From the NCBI GenBank assembly GCA_951813615.1, contig OX638377.1:2046001-2110000 (forward strand): a stretch of DNA of 64,000 bases, written 5' to 3'. This DNA is from an uncultured Latescibacterota bacterium. GTDB lineage: Bacteria; Latescibacterota; UBA2968; UBA8231. How positions within the stretch are numbered: position 1 is the stretch's first letter; each line of letters starts with the position of its first letter. Below the pieces are notes generated by a model that made no database searches, was not told the DNA's origin, and was given only the letters and a program-made list of their open reading frames with translations. The position numbers were made by a program, and so were the translations under genes. Below are positions 34,028 to 43,166 of this stretch, piece by piece.

Positions 34028-34292
34028 ACAATCCTCACTTCCACAGGTAAAAGCTGCCGTTTGGAGAACTCGTTCCAGCCATAGCCGTCATGCGATCCGC
34101 TTGTGCATCGACCAGAAGCAATTGCGTTTGTAGGGTAAGTTTATATTGATTACTGAAGTGAGCAAGAAAAAGGAAGAGCCGTGTCCATCCATATTTGGAA
34201 AGGAGATGCCAGATCAACACGTGCTTAGCGTACATCGAAGAAATGTTGAGAGAGCAAGACCGCCGCTTGGCTTCTCAAAAAGGAGAGTCGTC

Positions 34293-34886
34293 GTGAAACA
34301 CCTAACAGCAGTACTCATTATGGCATTAACCATCCTCTTGCCCGCCGCGTATCCCGCCATCGCTCAAGACCCGGAGGTAACAGCCGACGATGTGGTGGAT
34401 CGGGAAACCCTGAAAGCCTTTGTGCATGCGGCGAAGGCGTACTTGGACAACGCCACAAGCCTTTCCGAGTATCTGGCTATCTTGCAGGAATTCAGAACCG
34501 AAGGGGTTTGGAAGCAGGGATCTATCTACCTCTTTGCTGGGACGACCGATGGGGTCCTAATCCTTAACGGAGCCGATCCAGACCTTGAAGGCCAAAACAT
34601 CTACGATCTTGAAGACGCCAACGGCGTCAAGATGACGCAAGAACTCATCGCGGCGGCGGCTCAAGGCGGCGGTTTTGTCGAGTACCTTTGGCCCAATCCA
34701 GAGATAGAAGGGGACACCAGCTCGCTTAAAGTGAGCTATGCTATTCCCTATTCTACCCTCGGCCAAGATTTTGTCTTAGGTGCCGGCTTTTATCCGGCAA
34801 CTGCTTCTACGTCGGTTGAAGATCGGTCTTGGGGACGGCTCAAAAGCCGCCCGAAAACAATTTTAGGAACTCTTCTTAAGGAATAA
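34293..34886 (+). CDS. Secreted single-Cache-domain protein
   Basis: 197-residue protein. Start at GTG 34293 with AAAGGAG 7 bases upstream; residues 1-25 are a signal peptide (KHLTAVLIMALTILLPAAYPAIAQ). Residues about 35-190 match a single Cache (sCache_2-like) sensor domain: LKAFVHAAKAYLDN, then IYLFAGTTDGVLILNGADP, then GGGFVEYLWPNP and KVSYAIPYSTLGQDFVLGAGFYP. There is no kinase, cyclase or chemoreceptor domain, so it may act as a free periplasmic ligand-binding subunit. It ends 4 bases before the metallophosphoesterase start. The 265-base gap upstream holds nothing I can assign. Confidence 0.8.
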   Translation: MKHLTAVLIMALTILLPAAYPAIAQDPEVTADDVVDRETLKAFVHAAKAYLDNATSLSEYLAILQEFRTEGVWKQGSIYLFAGTTDGVLILNGADPDLEGQNIYDLEDANGVKMTQELIAAAAQGGGFVEYLWPNPEIEGDTSSLKVSYAIPYSTLGQDFVLGAGFYPATASTSVEDRSWGRLKSRPKTILGTLLKE

Positions 34887-34890
34887 TCCG

Positions 34891-35934
34891 ATGAAATTCA
34901 TCTACTTCACCGACATTCACCTCGACTCCGGGATAGACGCCTTCCGGGGATTTGAGCTGTGTGTGGAATCGATGCTGGAGCATCAGCCTGAAGTCCTGAT
35001 CAACGGCGGCGACGTGGGCCTCATACCCGAGGCGCTAGCGCAATACGCCCAGACCATGGAGAGGGTATCTATGCCGGTGCTGTTGAGCCACGGCAACCAC
35101 GAGATGTGCAGCGGTTATCTGCCTCGGGAGCAAGGGGGGACGGTGCACGCCAGCGCCGATATTGGCGGCGTCCATTTTGTGCTGCTGGACGTGGTGCACT
35201 ATTTCGAGCCGACCGAGGATCACCCGTCTAACTGGCACGTCTTGGCCGACGAGGGGTTGTTGGAGTGGCTGGCTGCGGATCTGGCGGAGGTGGACCGGGC
35301 CGCTCCACTGGTGGTGGCTAGCCACGTGCCGGTATCGACGACCTTTCCACAGCGCTCGGGTCAGGTGCCGGATATGGCCTTTCCCACCAATGAGATTGCC
35401 GGGGCGCGGCGCTTGTTGACGCTATTGCAGCCCTTTGAACGGGTGATCACCTTGCACGGCCACCACCATGAAAACGACCGCCACTTCGTCGGTGCTATGG
35501 AGGTTATGACCACCGCGGCGGTGTCGGGCAATTGGTGGAAGACAGGACTAGAGAGCCGCGGCCCGCAAGGACGCGAACCGCAGGGGTATCGGGTGGTCGA
35601 GGTCGATGCGGAAGGGGGATTCAAGAGCCAGTACCACGCCTTCCAGCCGCACCAAGACGAGGCGGTGGAACTGTGCCGACATCAGGCTTCGGGTCGCCGT
35701 TTTGTCAATGTGTTCGATGGTTCGCCGCGCACGCAGGTCGAGGTGGGGGACTTGGGGCCGCTGGCACCGATTGATCCGCTGGCTGAATCGTCGCGCGAGC
35801 TGGCGACGCATCTGTGGGAGCTGCCGGCCGACTTTGACCGGCAACAGGTGGAGGTGCGGGTGGTCTTTGAGGATGGGCGGGAGTGCGAAGGGGTGCTGGA
35901 GGAGCGGGTGTGGGAGTCAGCGTCCCCAGCCTAA
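34891..35934 (+). CDS. Calcineurin-like metallophosphoesterase
   Basis: 347-residue metallophosphoesterase. Metal-binding motifs are in order: TDIHLDSG (DxH), INGGDVG (GGD), SHGNHEM (GNH[DE]), ASHVPVST and HGHHHENDRHF. The C-terminal 100 residues form a small beta domain seen in 3',5'-cAMP phosphodiesterase-like (CpdA) and Icc-type relatives. It follows the Cache gene by 4 bases and is likely cotranscribed. Acts on a phosphodiester or phosphomonoester that cannot be named. Lacks a signal peptide. Confidence 0.9.
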   Translation: MKFIYFTDIHLDSGIDAFRGFELCVESMLEHQPEVLINGGDVGLIPEALAQYAQTMERVSMPVLLSHGNHEMCSGYLPREQGGTVHASADIGGVHFVLLDVVHYFEPTEDHPSNWHVLADEGLLEWLAADLAEVDRAAPLVVASHVPVSTTFPQRSGQVPDMAFPTNEIAGARRLLTLLQPFERVITLHGHHHENDRHFVGAMEVMTTAAVSGNWWKTGLESRGPQGREPQGYRVVEVDAEGGFKSQYHAFQPHQDEAVELCRHQASGRRFVNVFDGSPRTQVEVGDLGPLAPIDPLAESSRELATHLWELPADFDRQQVEVRVVFEDGRECEGVLEERVWESASPA

Positions 35935-35935
35935 A

Positions 35936-35955
35936 GGCAAGGAGCTTGTCCCTAC
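35936..35955. repeat. Degenerate GTAGGGG-family hairpin
   Basis: GGCAAG-GAG-CTTGTCC followed by CTAC gives an imperfect stem with a bulge and the CCCTAC end of the family. It lies in the 49-base gap between convergent genes. Confidence 0.4.
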
Positions 35956-35983
35956 CTTTCCCAGTCGCTCTAACATTCAGCAG

Positions 35984-37333
35984 CTAAGGCTTTCGTAATT
36001 CCACCACAGCTTCATGGAGTTGGTGGGCGTCTTTGGCCTTGGCGACTCGTACATCGGACTTAATAATGCTGTTGCCCACGCGGGTGGCTCTAGGTATATG
36101 AATATCTACCAGTTCTAGCCCAGCAGCCTCAGCAATCGTACCCAAGAAGCGATCCGTAGGTACCATTATCCCTTGTAGGATGCTGTTGCCGATCACTACC
36201 AAGGCTGTCCCTCCTGGCTTGAGCGCGTAATGGGCTGATTTGGAGAAGCGGTAGCAATCGTTGAAGTACGAGGCGGCGTAATTGGCCCAGCCATTGCCTC
36301 CGTACACGCCTTTCTCCGGGTGTTTTTTTCGCAATGCCTCCAAGCATCCCTGGATTTCTGGATCATCTAGTTCAAAGCTGAGATCTACACACTCCTGATC
36401 TCGGACCGTTTGCCAGAATTTGCCAAAATTTTGCTCTTCTAGCGGCTTGAGGTCACGGGGAGCCTCTGCAAATCCCAACCAGTAGAGGTGAGGTCGGGTA
36501 TTGCGGTTGTAGTGATAGTTGTTCAAATAGGGAGGCGAGGTGATGAGTGCATCTGCCGAGTCGGCGGCAAGGTGATCCTTGCAGGTAAAGAAAGACGCGG
36601 GAAACACCTCGTTGTCAGGATGCTTTCTGTTCAACTGTCCCTTCATCCACTCGATATCTTGGGCCATATCTGTGAGCTTCTGGACAATCGTCTCTCCCAC
36701 GGGAAAATCCTCAATATCGGCCTTGCCAGCCGTAGATCTGCGGCCCAGACTCGGCTCGTAGGAGTAATTCGAGTAGGTGATCATGGTCGCCCCAAAGGCA
36801 ACCCGAAAGAGGTCTTGCAACAGGCCTTCTTCTAGCTCCGCTATGAAGTCCTGTACGCCGAGCACTTTGTGCAGCACTTTGGGGCTATAGAATGCGCCTC
36901 GGGTTTTAAAACCTGGCGGTGGGGTACTATGTGGTGTGTAGGAGTCCTCAGCCGCCGACTCATAGAACGTCCAGAACCTCGTGAGCATTGCCCGCACGGT
37001 CTGGGGATCGAGGGTACAGGCATTTAGCTTGGTACGGCAGGCTAGCGCCGCATAGGGATTGATCTCAAATCCTAGGGCATGATGACCTGAGAGGATGGCT
37101 TCGACCAAGGTCGTCCCTACTCCAGCGAAGGGGTCGAGCACCGTTCCATGAGTTGGCAGATAGCGCTTGAGGGCATCTTGGACAAACTGCTGAGAGTATC
37201 CAGCAATCCACGGCACCCAGCGATGGACGGGAAGACGCTTGTTGCCGGAAAAGGCCGGGTCGCTGAAGACTGATCCCTTATCCGCCGCGTCCTTCTCATT
37301 GAACAACGACGCCTGTGCTACCCTATGTTCCAT
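35984..37333 (-). CDS. DNA methyltransferase (SPPY type)
   Basis: 449-residue DNA methyltransferase. Motif I is LDPFAGVGTTLVEA near residue 67, and the catalytic motif is TSPPYLNNYHY near residue 240, giving order I then IV. SPPY is typical of cytosine-N4 or some adenine-N6 enzymes. No restriction enzyme is adjacent, so it looks like an orphan methylase that could serve regulation or protection. It lies 74 bases behind a Gfo/Idh gene and has a lower GC content than its neighbours by eye. RBS is weak (GGGGGCAGG just before ATG). Confidence 0.82.
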   Translation of the reverse strand: MEHRVAQASLFNEKDAADKGSVFSDPAFSGNKRLPVHRWVPWIAGYSQQFVQDALKRYLPTHGTVLDPFAGVGTTLVEAILSGHHALGFEINPYAALACRTKLNACTLDPQTVRAMLTRFWTFYESAAEDSYTPHSTPPPGFKTRGAFYSPKVLHKVLGVQDFIAELEEGLLQDLFRVAFGATMITYSNYSYEPSLGRRSTAGKADIEDFPVGETIVQKLTDMAQDIEWMKGQLNRKHPDNEVFPASFFTCKDHLAADSADALITSPPYLNNYHYNRNTRPHLYWLGFAEAPRDLKPLEEQNFGKFWQTVRDQECVDLSFELDDPEIQGCLEALRKKHPEKGVYGGNGWANYAASYFNDCYRFSKSAHYALKPGGTALVVIGNSILQGIMVPTDRFLGTIAEAAGLELVDIHIPRATRVGNSIIKSDVRVAKAKDAHQLHEAVVELRKP

Positions 37334-37407
37334 CCTGCCCCCTTCTTAGCCTTTATCAAAATTGTCAGAATCCCATGCAACCTCGTCAACCCTTGAAGGC
37401 ATTTATA

Positions 37408-38457
37408 TCACCAGTCTCGGCGGCCGACGTACAGGCTCCGATTGGTCATTGGGAGCGCGACGCGTTGTCCGCCCAACCGGTGCGATTCGATCATGCCCAT
37501 CAACATCTCTTGGCTCCGGCGAGCGAGGTGAACCGGTCCTTTGGTCTCGCGGTCTGTATCAATCGCCTCTGCGATGTCCGTGATGCCCATCACTGTTCCG
37601 GTGGTACGGGGTACGTCTGGGAACGGAACCTCTTCAAAGAAGGTCTGGCTCTTTTTGCGGAATTGGCATTCTCGGCTATTGTTGAGGATGCGGATCTTCC
37701 CTTCGCTACCGCAGACCTCGAATTCGGGACCGGTGCCCGCGGTGTTATAGCCGTGGACGCCATTGGCAAAGTGGATGTAGCCACTGGTAATCGCCGGATC
37801 GACGTCCAGCCGATTGCCATCCCAATCCGCATCGCTACAGACAATGGTTCCCTGGACGAAGTCGACTTCTGGGTCGCCGGCGAGGAAGAGCAGCATGTCG
37901 GCGGCGTGTGTCAAGCCCCAGAGCGCTGAAAACGCGCCGTATTGCGCGATTGTGCACTGGATATTGCCGATTTCACCGGCATCCACTAACTCGCGCACCT
38001 TGCGATAGACCGGCATATAGCGGCGTTGCGTACCGTAGTTGAATTTGACCCCGTACCTTTGGACGACGTCGACCATAGCATCCGCTTCCTCCATCGAACA
38101 GCAGAGCGGCTTTTCGCAGTAGATGCCCTTGACGTTGTTTTCAGCGGCGAAGACCGTGATGTCCGCGTGCGGTCCGGGTCGGGTGGCGATGCAGACGATG
38201 TCCGGCTTTTCCTTTTCAATCATCTGGCGATAATCGGTGTAGGCGCGCTCGGCACCGTAGCGTTGCCGTATGGATTCCGCTTTCTCGGCGACCACGTCTG
38301 AGACCGCGACAAGGTCAGTTATGTCACAGGCGACCGCGGCTGCGGCGTGCGAGAACGGTTGCCACAGATCGCGATCCGGACGCCCTTCAACTTCGTCGTC
38401 AATGGTCGCGCCCATCCGTCCACATCCGATCAGGCAGGCTCTGTAGGTGCGCGGCAT
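37408..38457 (-). CDS. Gfo/Idh/MocA-family oxidoreductase
   Basis: 349-residue NAD(P)-dependent dehydrogenase. Rossmann motif CLIGCGRMGATIDD at the start, family motif GIYCEKPLCCSMEEAD near residue 100, and a C-terminal alpha/beta domain with AISGYIHFANGVHGYN-like segments. ATG 38457 has AAGGAG 6 bases upstream; TTG 38475 is rejected. The gene begins 14 bases after the atypical sulfatase-fold gene, so both act together. Probably oxidises a sugar or uronic acid. Confidence 0.9.
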   Translation of the reverse strand: MPRTYRACLIGCGRMGATIDDEVEGRPDRDLWQPFSHAAAAVACDITDLVAVSDVVAEKAESIRQRYGAERAYTDYRQMIEKEKPDIVCIATRPGPHADITVFAAENNVKGIYCEKPLCCSMEEADAMVDVVQRYGVKFNYGTQRRYMPVYRKVRELVDAGEIGNIQCTIAQYGAFSALWGLTHAADMLLFLAGDPEVDFVQGTIVCSDADWDGNRLDVDPAITSGYIHFANGVHGYNTAGTGPEFEVCGSEGKIRILNNSRECQFRKKSQTFFEEVPFPDVPRTTGTVMGITDIAEAIDTDRETKGPVHLARRSQEMLMGMIESHRLGGQRVALPMTNRSLYVGRRDW

Positions 38458-38471
38458 AATGTTCTCCTTTA

Positions 38472-39929
38472 TCAATGGCCAGTGTAGAGTTTTGCAAAGT
38501 AGGGCCTAAAACCGGCTGGGCCGGGATACCCGTCCCAGTATTGGGTATTGGCGGGCAGCTCGCCTTCGCCGCCGTTGCGGAGCCAAGCGATTAATCCGGG
38601 GTCCGTGCCACGGCGTTCGAGCTCATCAATTGCGGCGGTGTGCATTTGGGTGACGACCTCTGGATGCGCCTTCTCAACGCAGTCCAACGAACCAAGTTGT
38701 GTCAAGCGCGAGTGTTCCGGCTTTGCGGCGACTTCGAGGCTCCAGTTTTTGTCAAAGGCGGTAAAGAGAACGAAGTGCGGATTCTGCCCGGCTTGATTCC
38801 AGCGTTCGAGGCTTCCACCTGCCAATGCGAGCTGCCGTTGGCCGGCTTCACCGCGCCGGGCGGGGGTTAAAATATCACAGCCCTCAATGCCTTCCGGTTC
38901 CGGTTCGCCGAGGATTGCGAGGATCGTGGAGAAGAAGTCTTGCGGTTGCACAATAACATCGCTCCGTCCGGTATCGCCATCCGGCATGCGGATGAAGAGC
39001 GGGACATGCGCTTCGGCCTCGCGCACCGGTTGTCCTTTGCCAAAGGTGCCGCGCTCACCGACGTTGGTGCCGTGATCGCCGGTTAAGATGACGGCCGTGT
39101 TCCGGTCGAGCCCGGTGGATTCGAGCGCGTCCAAGAATTGCCCAAAACAGTGGTCCATCCAGGTCAATTTCGCCGGGTATTGCGCTTTGATGTGTTCCTT
39201 GGCCTCGTCGGGGAGGTCTTTGTTGTTTCGTCCGCCGAAGAAGCTGCGCGGGTCAACGCGTCCATCGTAGTCCGGCCGCGCGTCGTACTTTTTCATAAAC
39301 TCGGGCGGTGCATCCCACGGTTCGTGGGGATCGAAACAATCCACCCAGAGGAAGAAATTCTCGCGCTGCGCATTGTCTTTGAGGAATTGGGCCGCGCTCC
39401 TGAACAACTTTGCGCAGTTCCAATCCTCCGGTTTTTTGCGGTTGCGGTTCGCTCGGGCGTAGGTCTGGAGGAGCCCGCTTCTCGCGGCGTTTTCGCCGAG
39501 GCATGCAAACATCGGTTGGTGGCACCAGTTGTCCGGCCAGGCCGCGGAATCGTCGATCCAGTCGCGATCAACTTCGGCCCCACGGATGAACGTCCACGCG
39601 TGAAACGGCCAATCGAAGTTGTGTCCGCCGTTGACCAGGTGTGGGGTATCGTGGAGCAGTTGCGTGGCATAGCCGCGTTCGGCCAGCGTCGAGGGGAGGG
39701 TCTGTCGTTCGTGTCGCAGCGGCTGCCACGGATGGAAAGGACCTCCGTACTGACCGGTTATGACATCAGTTCGGTACGGGATCGTTGGGAAGCTAGCGCA
39801 GAAGGCGCGGTCAAATGCCCATGCTTGCGCTGCAAAACGGTCGATATTCGGCGTTTCGATCCAGGTATTGCCGTTTGCGCCGATATAATCGTAGCGGAGG
39901 GTGTCAATCACGATGAGCGCGATATTCAT
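38472..39929 (-). CDS. Sulfatase-fold hydrolase with Thr at the nucleophile position
   Basis: 485-residue alkaline-phosphatase-superfamily protein. N-terminal metal site NIALIVIDTLRYDY is followed by FPTIPYRTDVITGQYGG. In sulfatases this place reads C/S-x-P-x-R; here it is Thr-Ile-Pro-Tyr-Arg, so no formylglycine can form. The second metal region VILTGDHGTNVGERGTF is intact, and PHEPW supplies another ligand. Thr nucleophiles occur in phosphodiesterases and pyrophosphatases of the same superfamily, so it may cleave phosphate esters or phosphonates instead. Cotranscribed with a Gfo/Idh enzyme and an Ldh-type dehydrogenase. The signal peptide is absent. Confidence 0.82.
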   Translation of the reverse strand: MNIALIVIDTLRYDYIGANGNTWIETPNIDRFAAQAWAFDRAFCASFPTIPYRTDVITGQYGGPFHPWQPLRHERQTLPSTLAERGYATQLLHDTPHLVNGGHNFDWPFHAWTFIRGAEVDRDWIDDSAAWPDNWCHQPMFACLGENAARSGLLQTYARANRNRKKPEDWNCAKLFRSAAQFLKDNAQRENFFLWVDCFDPHEPWDAPPEFMKKYDARPDYDGRVDPRSFFGGRNNKDLPDEAKEHIKAQYPAKLTWMDHCFGQFLDALESTGLDRNTAVILTGDHGTNVGERGTFGKGQPVREAEAHVPLFIRMPDGDTGRSDVIVQPQDFFSTILAILGEPEPEGIEGCDILTPARRGEAGQRQLALAGGSLERWNQAGQNPHFVLFTAFDKNWSLEVAAKPEHSRLTQLGSLDCVEKAHPEVVTQMHTAAIDELERRGTDPGLIAWLRNGGEGELPANTQYWDGYPGPAGFRPYFAKLYTGH

Positions 39930-39977
39930 TTTTTAAGCTCCGTTTTTGGGTCGCGTCGCGTGCTGGGGAAGGCTGTC

Positions 39978-40964
39978 TCAGTTGCGCTGCCACGGAGTGG
40001 CGATGGAGAATTCTTCCGCCACTTCCTCAAGGCCTTCGACCGCTTGTGCCGAAATCGGTACGCCATCCCGGCGGTACTCGGTCTCCCGCTCTAGCTCCTT
40101 GCCGCCAGGGAGGAAGGACTCGCTGAAGCTGGGCAATGGCTTCATGCGACTGGCCTCGTCCATCAGGTGGTCCATGTCGGCCTTGAAAGCGTCGAGATCG
40201 GAAAAGCAGTTCACGTCTAGGGCGAGGAAGAAGCCTGACTGATCAGCGCCTGTGAATTCGATGTTGTCCCGCGAAAACTCCGTCAGCATCTGCCCTCCCA
40301 ACGTACCCGATAGGATATTGCCCACGTGCGAGATGCCGATGGCCTTGATGAAAACCGGCGGGTACTTCAGGAAGGTCTCGTCGTCGATCGCGTAGTGGCT
40401 GGCGAAGTCGAGTAGGAAGGTCGGTTTGCCCTCTCCTGACGGCATGCCGAAGGCCAAGGGTGGGCTGCCTTGGATGGAACCCCGGATCGTCGAATCGCGA
40501 TCGTAGCGATCGGAGGCATTGCGACCGGAGGTGGAGATGCCGATCAGGTCTGCGCGCATGGCCATGCGGGCGTAGTTGCCGGTGCTGCCAAGATGACCGT
40601 GGTAGGTGGAGGTGGCCGCGCCGATTCCAACTTCTTGGGCCTTGGCGATGGCCATTTCCATGCCCTTGGTGGCGACGAGGTAGCCCAAGCCGCCGTCGCC
40701 GGAGAGCGCGGCGGTGGTTGGGCCTTCCTTGAGCACGCGGATTTGCGGATTCGGGTTGACGGTGCCGTCTTGGAATGAGCGGACGTAGCGATTGACTTGG
40801 AGGGTGCCGTGGCTGACGACGCCGCGCAGGTCGCATTCGACCAGTTTGCCGGCGATGAGCCGAGCGTGATCTTCCGGTATGGGCACTGCCTTGAAAATCT
40901 CGACGACCAGTTGCTCAAGGTTGGTGACGGCGACGCGGATGCCGTCAGTAGGGGGGACGTTCAT
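39978..40964 (-). CDS. Ldh-family (malate/L-lactate) dehydrogenase
   Basis: 328-residue NAD(P)-dependent 2-ketoacid reductase of the Ldh/MDH type II family. Recognisable segments are VECDLRGVVSHGTLQVNRYV near residue 45, GDGGLGYLVATKGMEMAI and GISTSGRNASDRYDRDS, with the YxxxH and HGxxS-type features of this family. Enzymes include ureidoglycolate, 2,3-diketo-gulonate and delta-1-pyrroline-2-carboxylate reductases, so a sugar-acid or ureide substrate is plausible. ATG 40964 has GAGAGGAG 7 bases upstream. First gene of the 40964-35984 run. Confidence 0.88.
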   Translation of the reverse strand: MNVPPTDGIRVAVTNLEQLVVEIFKAVPIPEDHARLIAGKLVECDLRGVVSHGTLQVNRYVRSFQDGTVNPNPQIRVLKEGPTTAALSGDGGLGYLVATKGMEMAIAKAQEVGIGAATSTYHGHLGSTGNYARMAMRADLIGISTSGRNASDRYDRDSTIRGSIQGSPPLAFGMPSGEGKPTFLLDFASHYAIDDETFLKYPPVFIKAIGISHVGNILSGTLGGQMLTEFSRDNIEFTGADQSGFFLALDVNCFSDLDAFKADMDHLMDEASRMKPLPSFSESFLPGGKELERETEYRRDGVPISAQAVEGLEEVAEEFSIATPWQRN

Positions 40965-41074
40965 AAGTGTGCTCCTCTCGCAAGTAGTATTCATACATTT
41001 TGGCGCGGACTCTTTGTCTCACTAAGTTTCACGCCAGCTTTGTGTCCTTGCAACCCATCCAACGAAGGTTCCTT

Positions 41075-42550
41075 ATGAAACGCGTTCTTTTGGCCAAATT
41101 CAACCACGAAGTCGGCAGCTTTAACCCCCAGCGCACTTATTACGACGACTTCACTATCCACCGGGGGGCAGACCTGTTAGACGCTACCCGCTCGTCCAAT
41201 TCCACGCTGGCTGGCAATATCGAGATTCTCGAGGCTCGTCCCGACATCGAACTGGTTCCCACGTACGGAGCTTGGTGCAATACGACCGGCGGCTTGGTCG
41301 CTGGTCCCGATATGGAGCGTCTCATCGGCGAATTGTTGGCCGCTGTCGAGGCCCACGCCCCAGTTGATGCGGTCTGTCTGTCGCTGCACGGGGCCATGGC
41401 CGGGGAAACCGAAATCGATCCCGAAGGCCGTGTCGCGTCTGGCATCCGGCAAATCGTCGGGGATGTGCCCATTGTCGCGGCCATGGATCTGCACGCGGTC
41501 ATCTCGCAACGGCTGGTCGATGCAGCCGACGCCTTAGTTTTTCTCCACACCTATCCGCACACGGATATGCGCGATACTGGCCAGCGCGCAGCCCGTCTGC
41601 TGTTGCGCCAATTGGACGGGGAAGTCAAGCCCACCACCGCTCGCGTATCCATCCCATTATTGGCCCGTGGTGACGAACTCATCACCGCCAGTGGCCGCTT
41701 TGGCGAAGCCATCCGCCGCTGTCAGGAAATTGAGGCGTCTATAGGTGGTCTGGCTGCTGGCGTCATCATTGGCAATCCCTTTACCGACGTGCCCGATTTG
41801 CAGTCCAATGCAATCGTCACCACCGACGACGATCCAGCCCAAGCCCAGGAATTGGCTCTGGAATTGGCCCGCTTTATGTGGGAAAATCGCCCCTATTGGA
41901 TCCCCAAACTAACCCCGCTCGAACAAGCCGTGCGTCTGGCCGAAGAGACCGAGGGCCTTACGGTGTTTTCCGACGCTGCGGATTCTACGGCCTCGGGTGC
42001 CAGCGGCGACAGCAACGCCATTCTCAAGGGCTTACTCCAATACAACTACAGCAAGCGCGCGCTCATACCCATAGTGGATGCTCCTGCGGTGGAAGCCGCT
42101 TATCGGACTGGAGTAGGGGGGCAGTTCACGTGGCCCTTGGGCGGCACCCTCGATTCGGAGCGCTTTGCGCCGATGGAATTGCCTTTGTACGTCAAAAGCC
42201 TGTCCGACGGGGCCTTCACTACTGAATTCGGGTATGTAGTGCCGCCTAGTCGCACCGCCATTTTGACCAGCGGCAATCTCACGCTGCTGGTGACCCAAGA
42301 AGCTGCACCTATCGTCGGCCGCAAGGTGTACCAGAGCCAGGGGCACGATCCGGCCGACTACGACTTGGTCGTGTGCAAATCGCCCAACGGTTTCCGCACC
42401 CACTACCAGGCCATAGCCGCTCGCATTGTCGCTGTCGACGTGCCCGGGTCCACTAGCGCCAATCTCAAAACCTTGCCCTACCAGCACTGCGTGCGCCCCA
42501 TTTTTCCGCTGGACGACGGGGTGGTGCCGCCTTTTGCCGAGGCCGGCTGA
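41075..42550 (+). CDS. M81-family metallopeptidase (MlrC-like)
   Basis: 491-residue M81 peptidase, the family of the microcystinase MlrC. Metal-binding residues are suggested by KFNHEVGSFNP (His-Glu near residue 9), MDLHAVISQRL and FLHTYPHTDM. The C-terminal domain ends with GSTSANLKTLPYQHCVRPIFPLD, typical of the family. Besides MlrC, most members act on unknown peptide-like or ring amide bonds. GAAGG lies 6 bases before ATG 41075; the longer frame from 41000 is rejected. A methyltransferase gene follows with a TGAATG junction. Confidence 0.9.
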   Translation: MKRVLLAKFNHEVGSFNPQRTYYDDFTIHRGADLLDATRSSNSTLAGNIEILEARPDIELVPTYGAWCNTTGGLVAGPDMERLIGELLAAVEAHAPVDAVCLSLHGAMAGETEIDPEGRVASGIRQIVGDVPIVAAMDLHAVISQRLVDAADALVFLHTYPHTDMRDTGQRAARLLLRQLDGEVKPTTARVSIPLLARGDELITASGRFGEAIRRCQEIEASIGGLAAGVIIGNPFTDVPDLQSNAIVTTDDDPAQAQELALELARFMWENRPYWIPKLTPLEQAVRLAEETEGLTVFSDAADSTASGASGDSNAILKGLLQYNYSKRALIPIVDAPAVEAAYRTGVGGQFTWPLGGTLDSERFAPMELPLYVKSLSDGAFTTEFGYVVPPSRTAILTSGNLTLLVTQEAAPIVGRKVYQSQGHDPADYDLVVCKSPNGFRTHYQAIAARIVAVDVPGSTSANLKTLPYQHCVRPIFPLDDGVVPPFAEAG

Positions 42551-43165
42551 ATGCGCATCGAGAATCTCTTCACGCCGACGCAACAAGCTCTTGTCGCCAG
42601 TCTGCACAGACGCGACCAACAGGAGCGTCAAGCCGGGTCCACGGACCCGTTGCGTCTCAGGGCCGTCAGCCCCCAAGTGGCCCATTACCTCTGTCTGACC
42701 GCGATCCACCAACAGGCCCGGACCTTGGTCGAATTCGGCACGTCGCACGGCTATTCTACTCTGCACCTAGCCGCTGCGGCTCAACGCACCGGGGGCCGCG
42801 TCTTCAGCTTGGATCAGGTGCCTGAAAAAACGGTGGCGGCGCAGGCCAATTTGCGCCAAGCTGGTCTGGGTCACTTGGTGGAATGCTACACTGGGGAGGG
42901 GGATGCCTTTATCGCGGCTCTCCCCGAGCGCGTGGATTTTGTCTTCGTAGATTTCGGCCTACCCGCATTTGCGCCCATGTTCACCATGCTGGAAAGTCGG
43001 CTGGTGGCAAGGGCGTTCCTCTTTGTCGATGGCTGGTCCAAAGTCGAACAATGGGACCAGAATCCGGAGTGGGCCGCCTTCAGAAGCCGCTTAGACGGGA
43101 CTGCCGATTACCTGACCTATATCCTGTCGCTGGAAAAGTCGCACCTCATTGCCGTTAAGCTGTGA
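42551..43165 (+). CDS. Class I SAM methyltransferase (O-methyltransferase-like)
   Basis: 204-residue methyltransferase. Motif I is LVEFGTSHGYSTLHLA near residue 62, then VFSLDQVPEK, and an Asp region VDFVFVDFG near residue 130. This resembles small O-methyltransferases acting on catechol-like or amide groups. Start ATG directly abuts the M81 stop (TGAATG), so translation is coupled. Its end is one base from the stop of the convergent DapA-like gene. Its substrate is probably a product of the M81 enzyme (inference). Confidence 0.85.
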   Translation: MRIENLFTPTQQALVASLHRRDQQERQAGSTDPLRLRAVSPQVAHYLCLTAIHQQARTLVEFGTSHGYSTLHLAAAAQRTGGRVFSLDQVPEKTVAAQANLRQAGLGHLVECYTGEGDAFIAALPERVDFVFVDFGLPAFAPMFTMLESRLVARAFLFVDGWSKVEQWDQNPEWAAFRSRLDGTADYLTYILSLEKSHLIAVKL

Positions 43166-43166
43166 A

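Noticed and set aside
39138..40094. Long 318-codon frame opposite the atypical sulfatase-fold gene.
   Set aside because: Crosses two real minus-strand genes and shows no domain.
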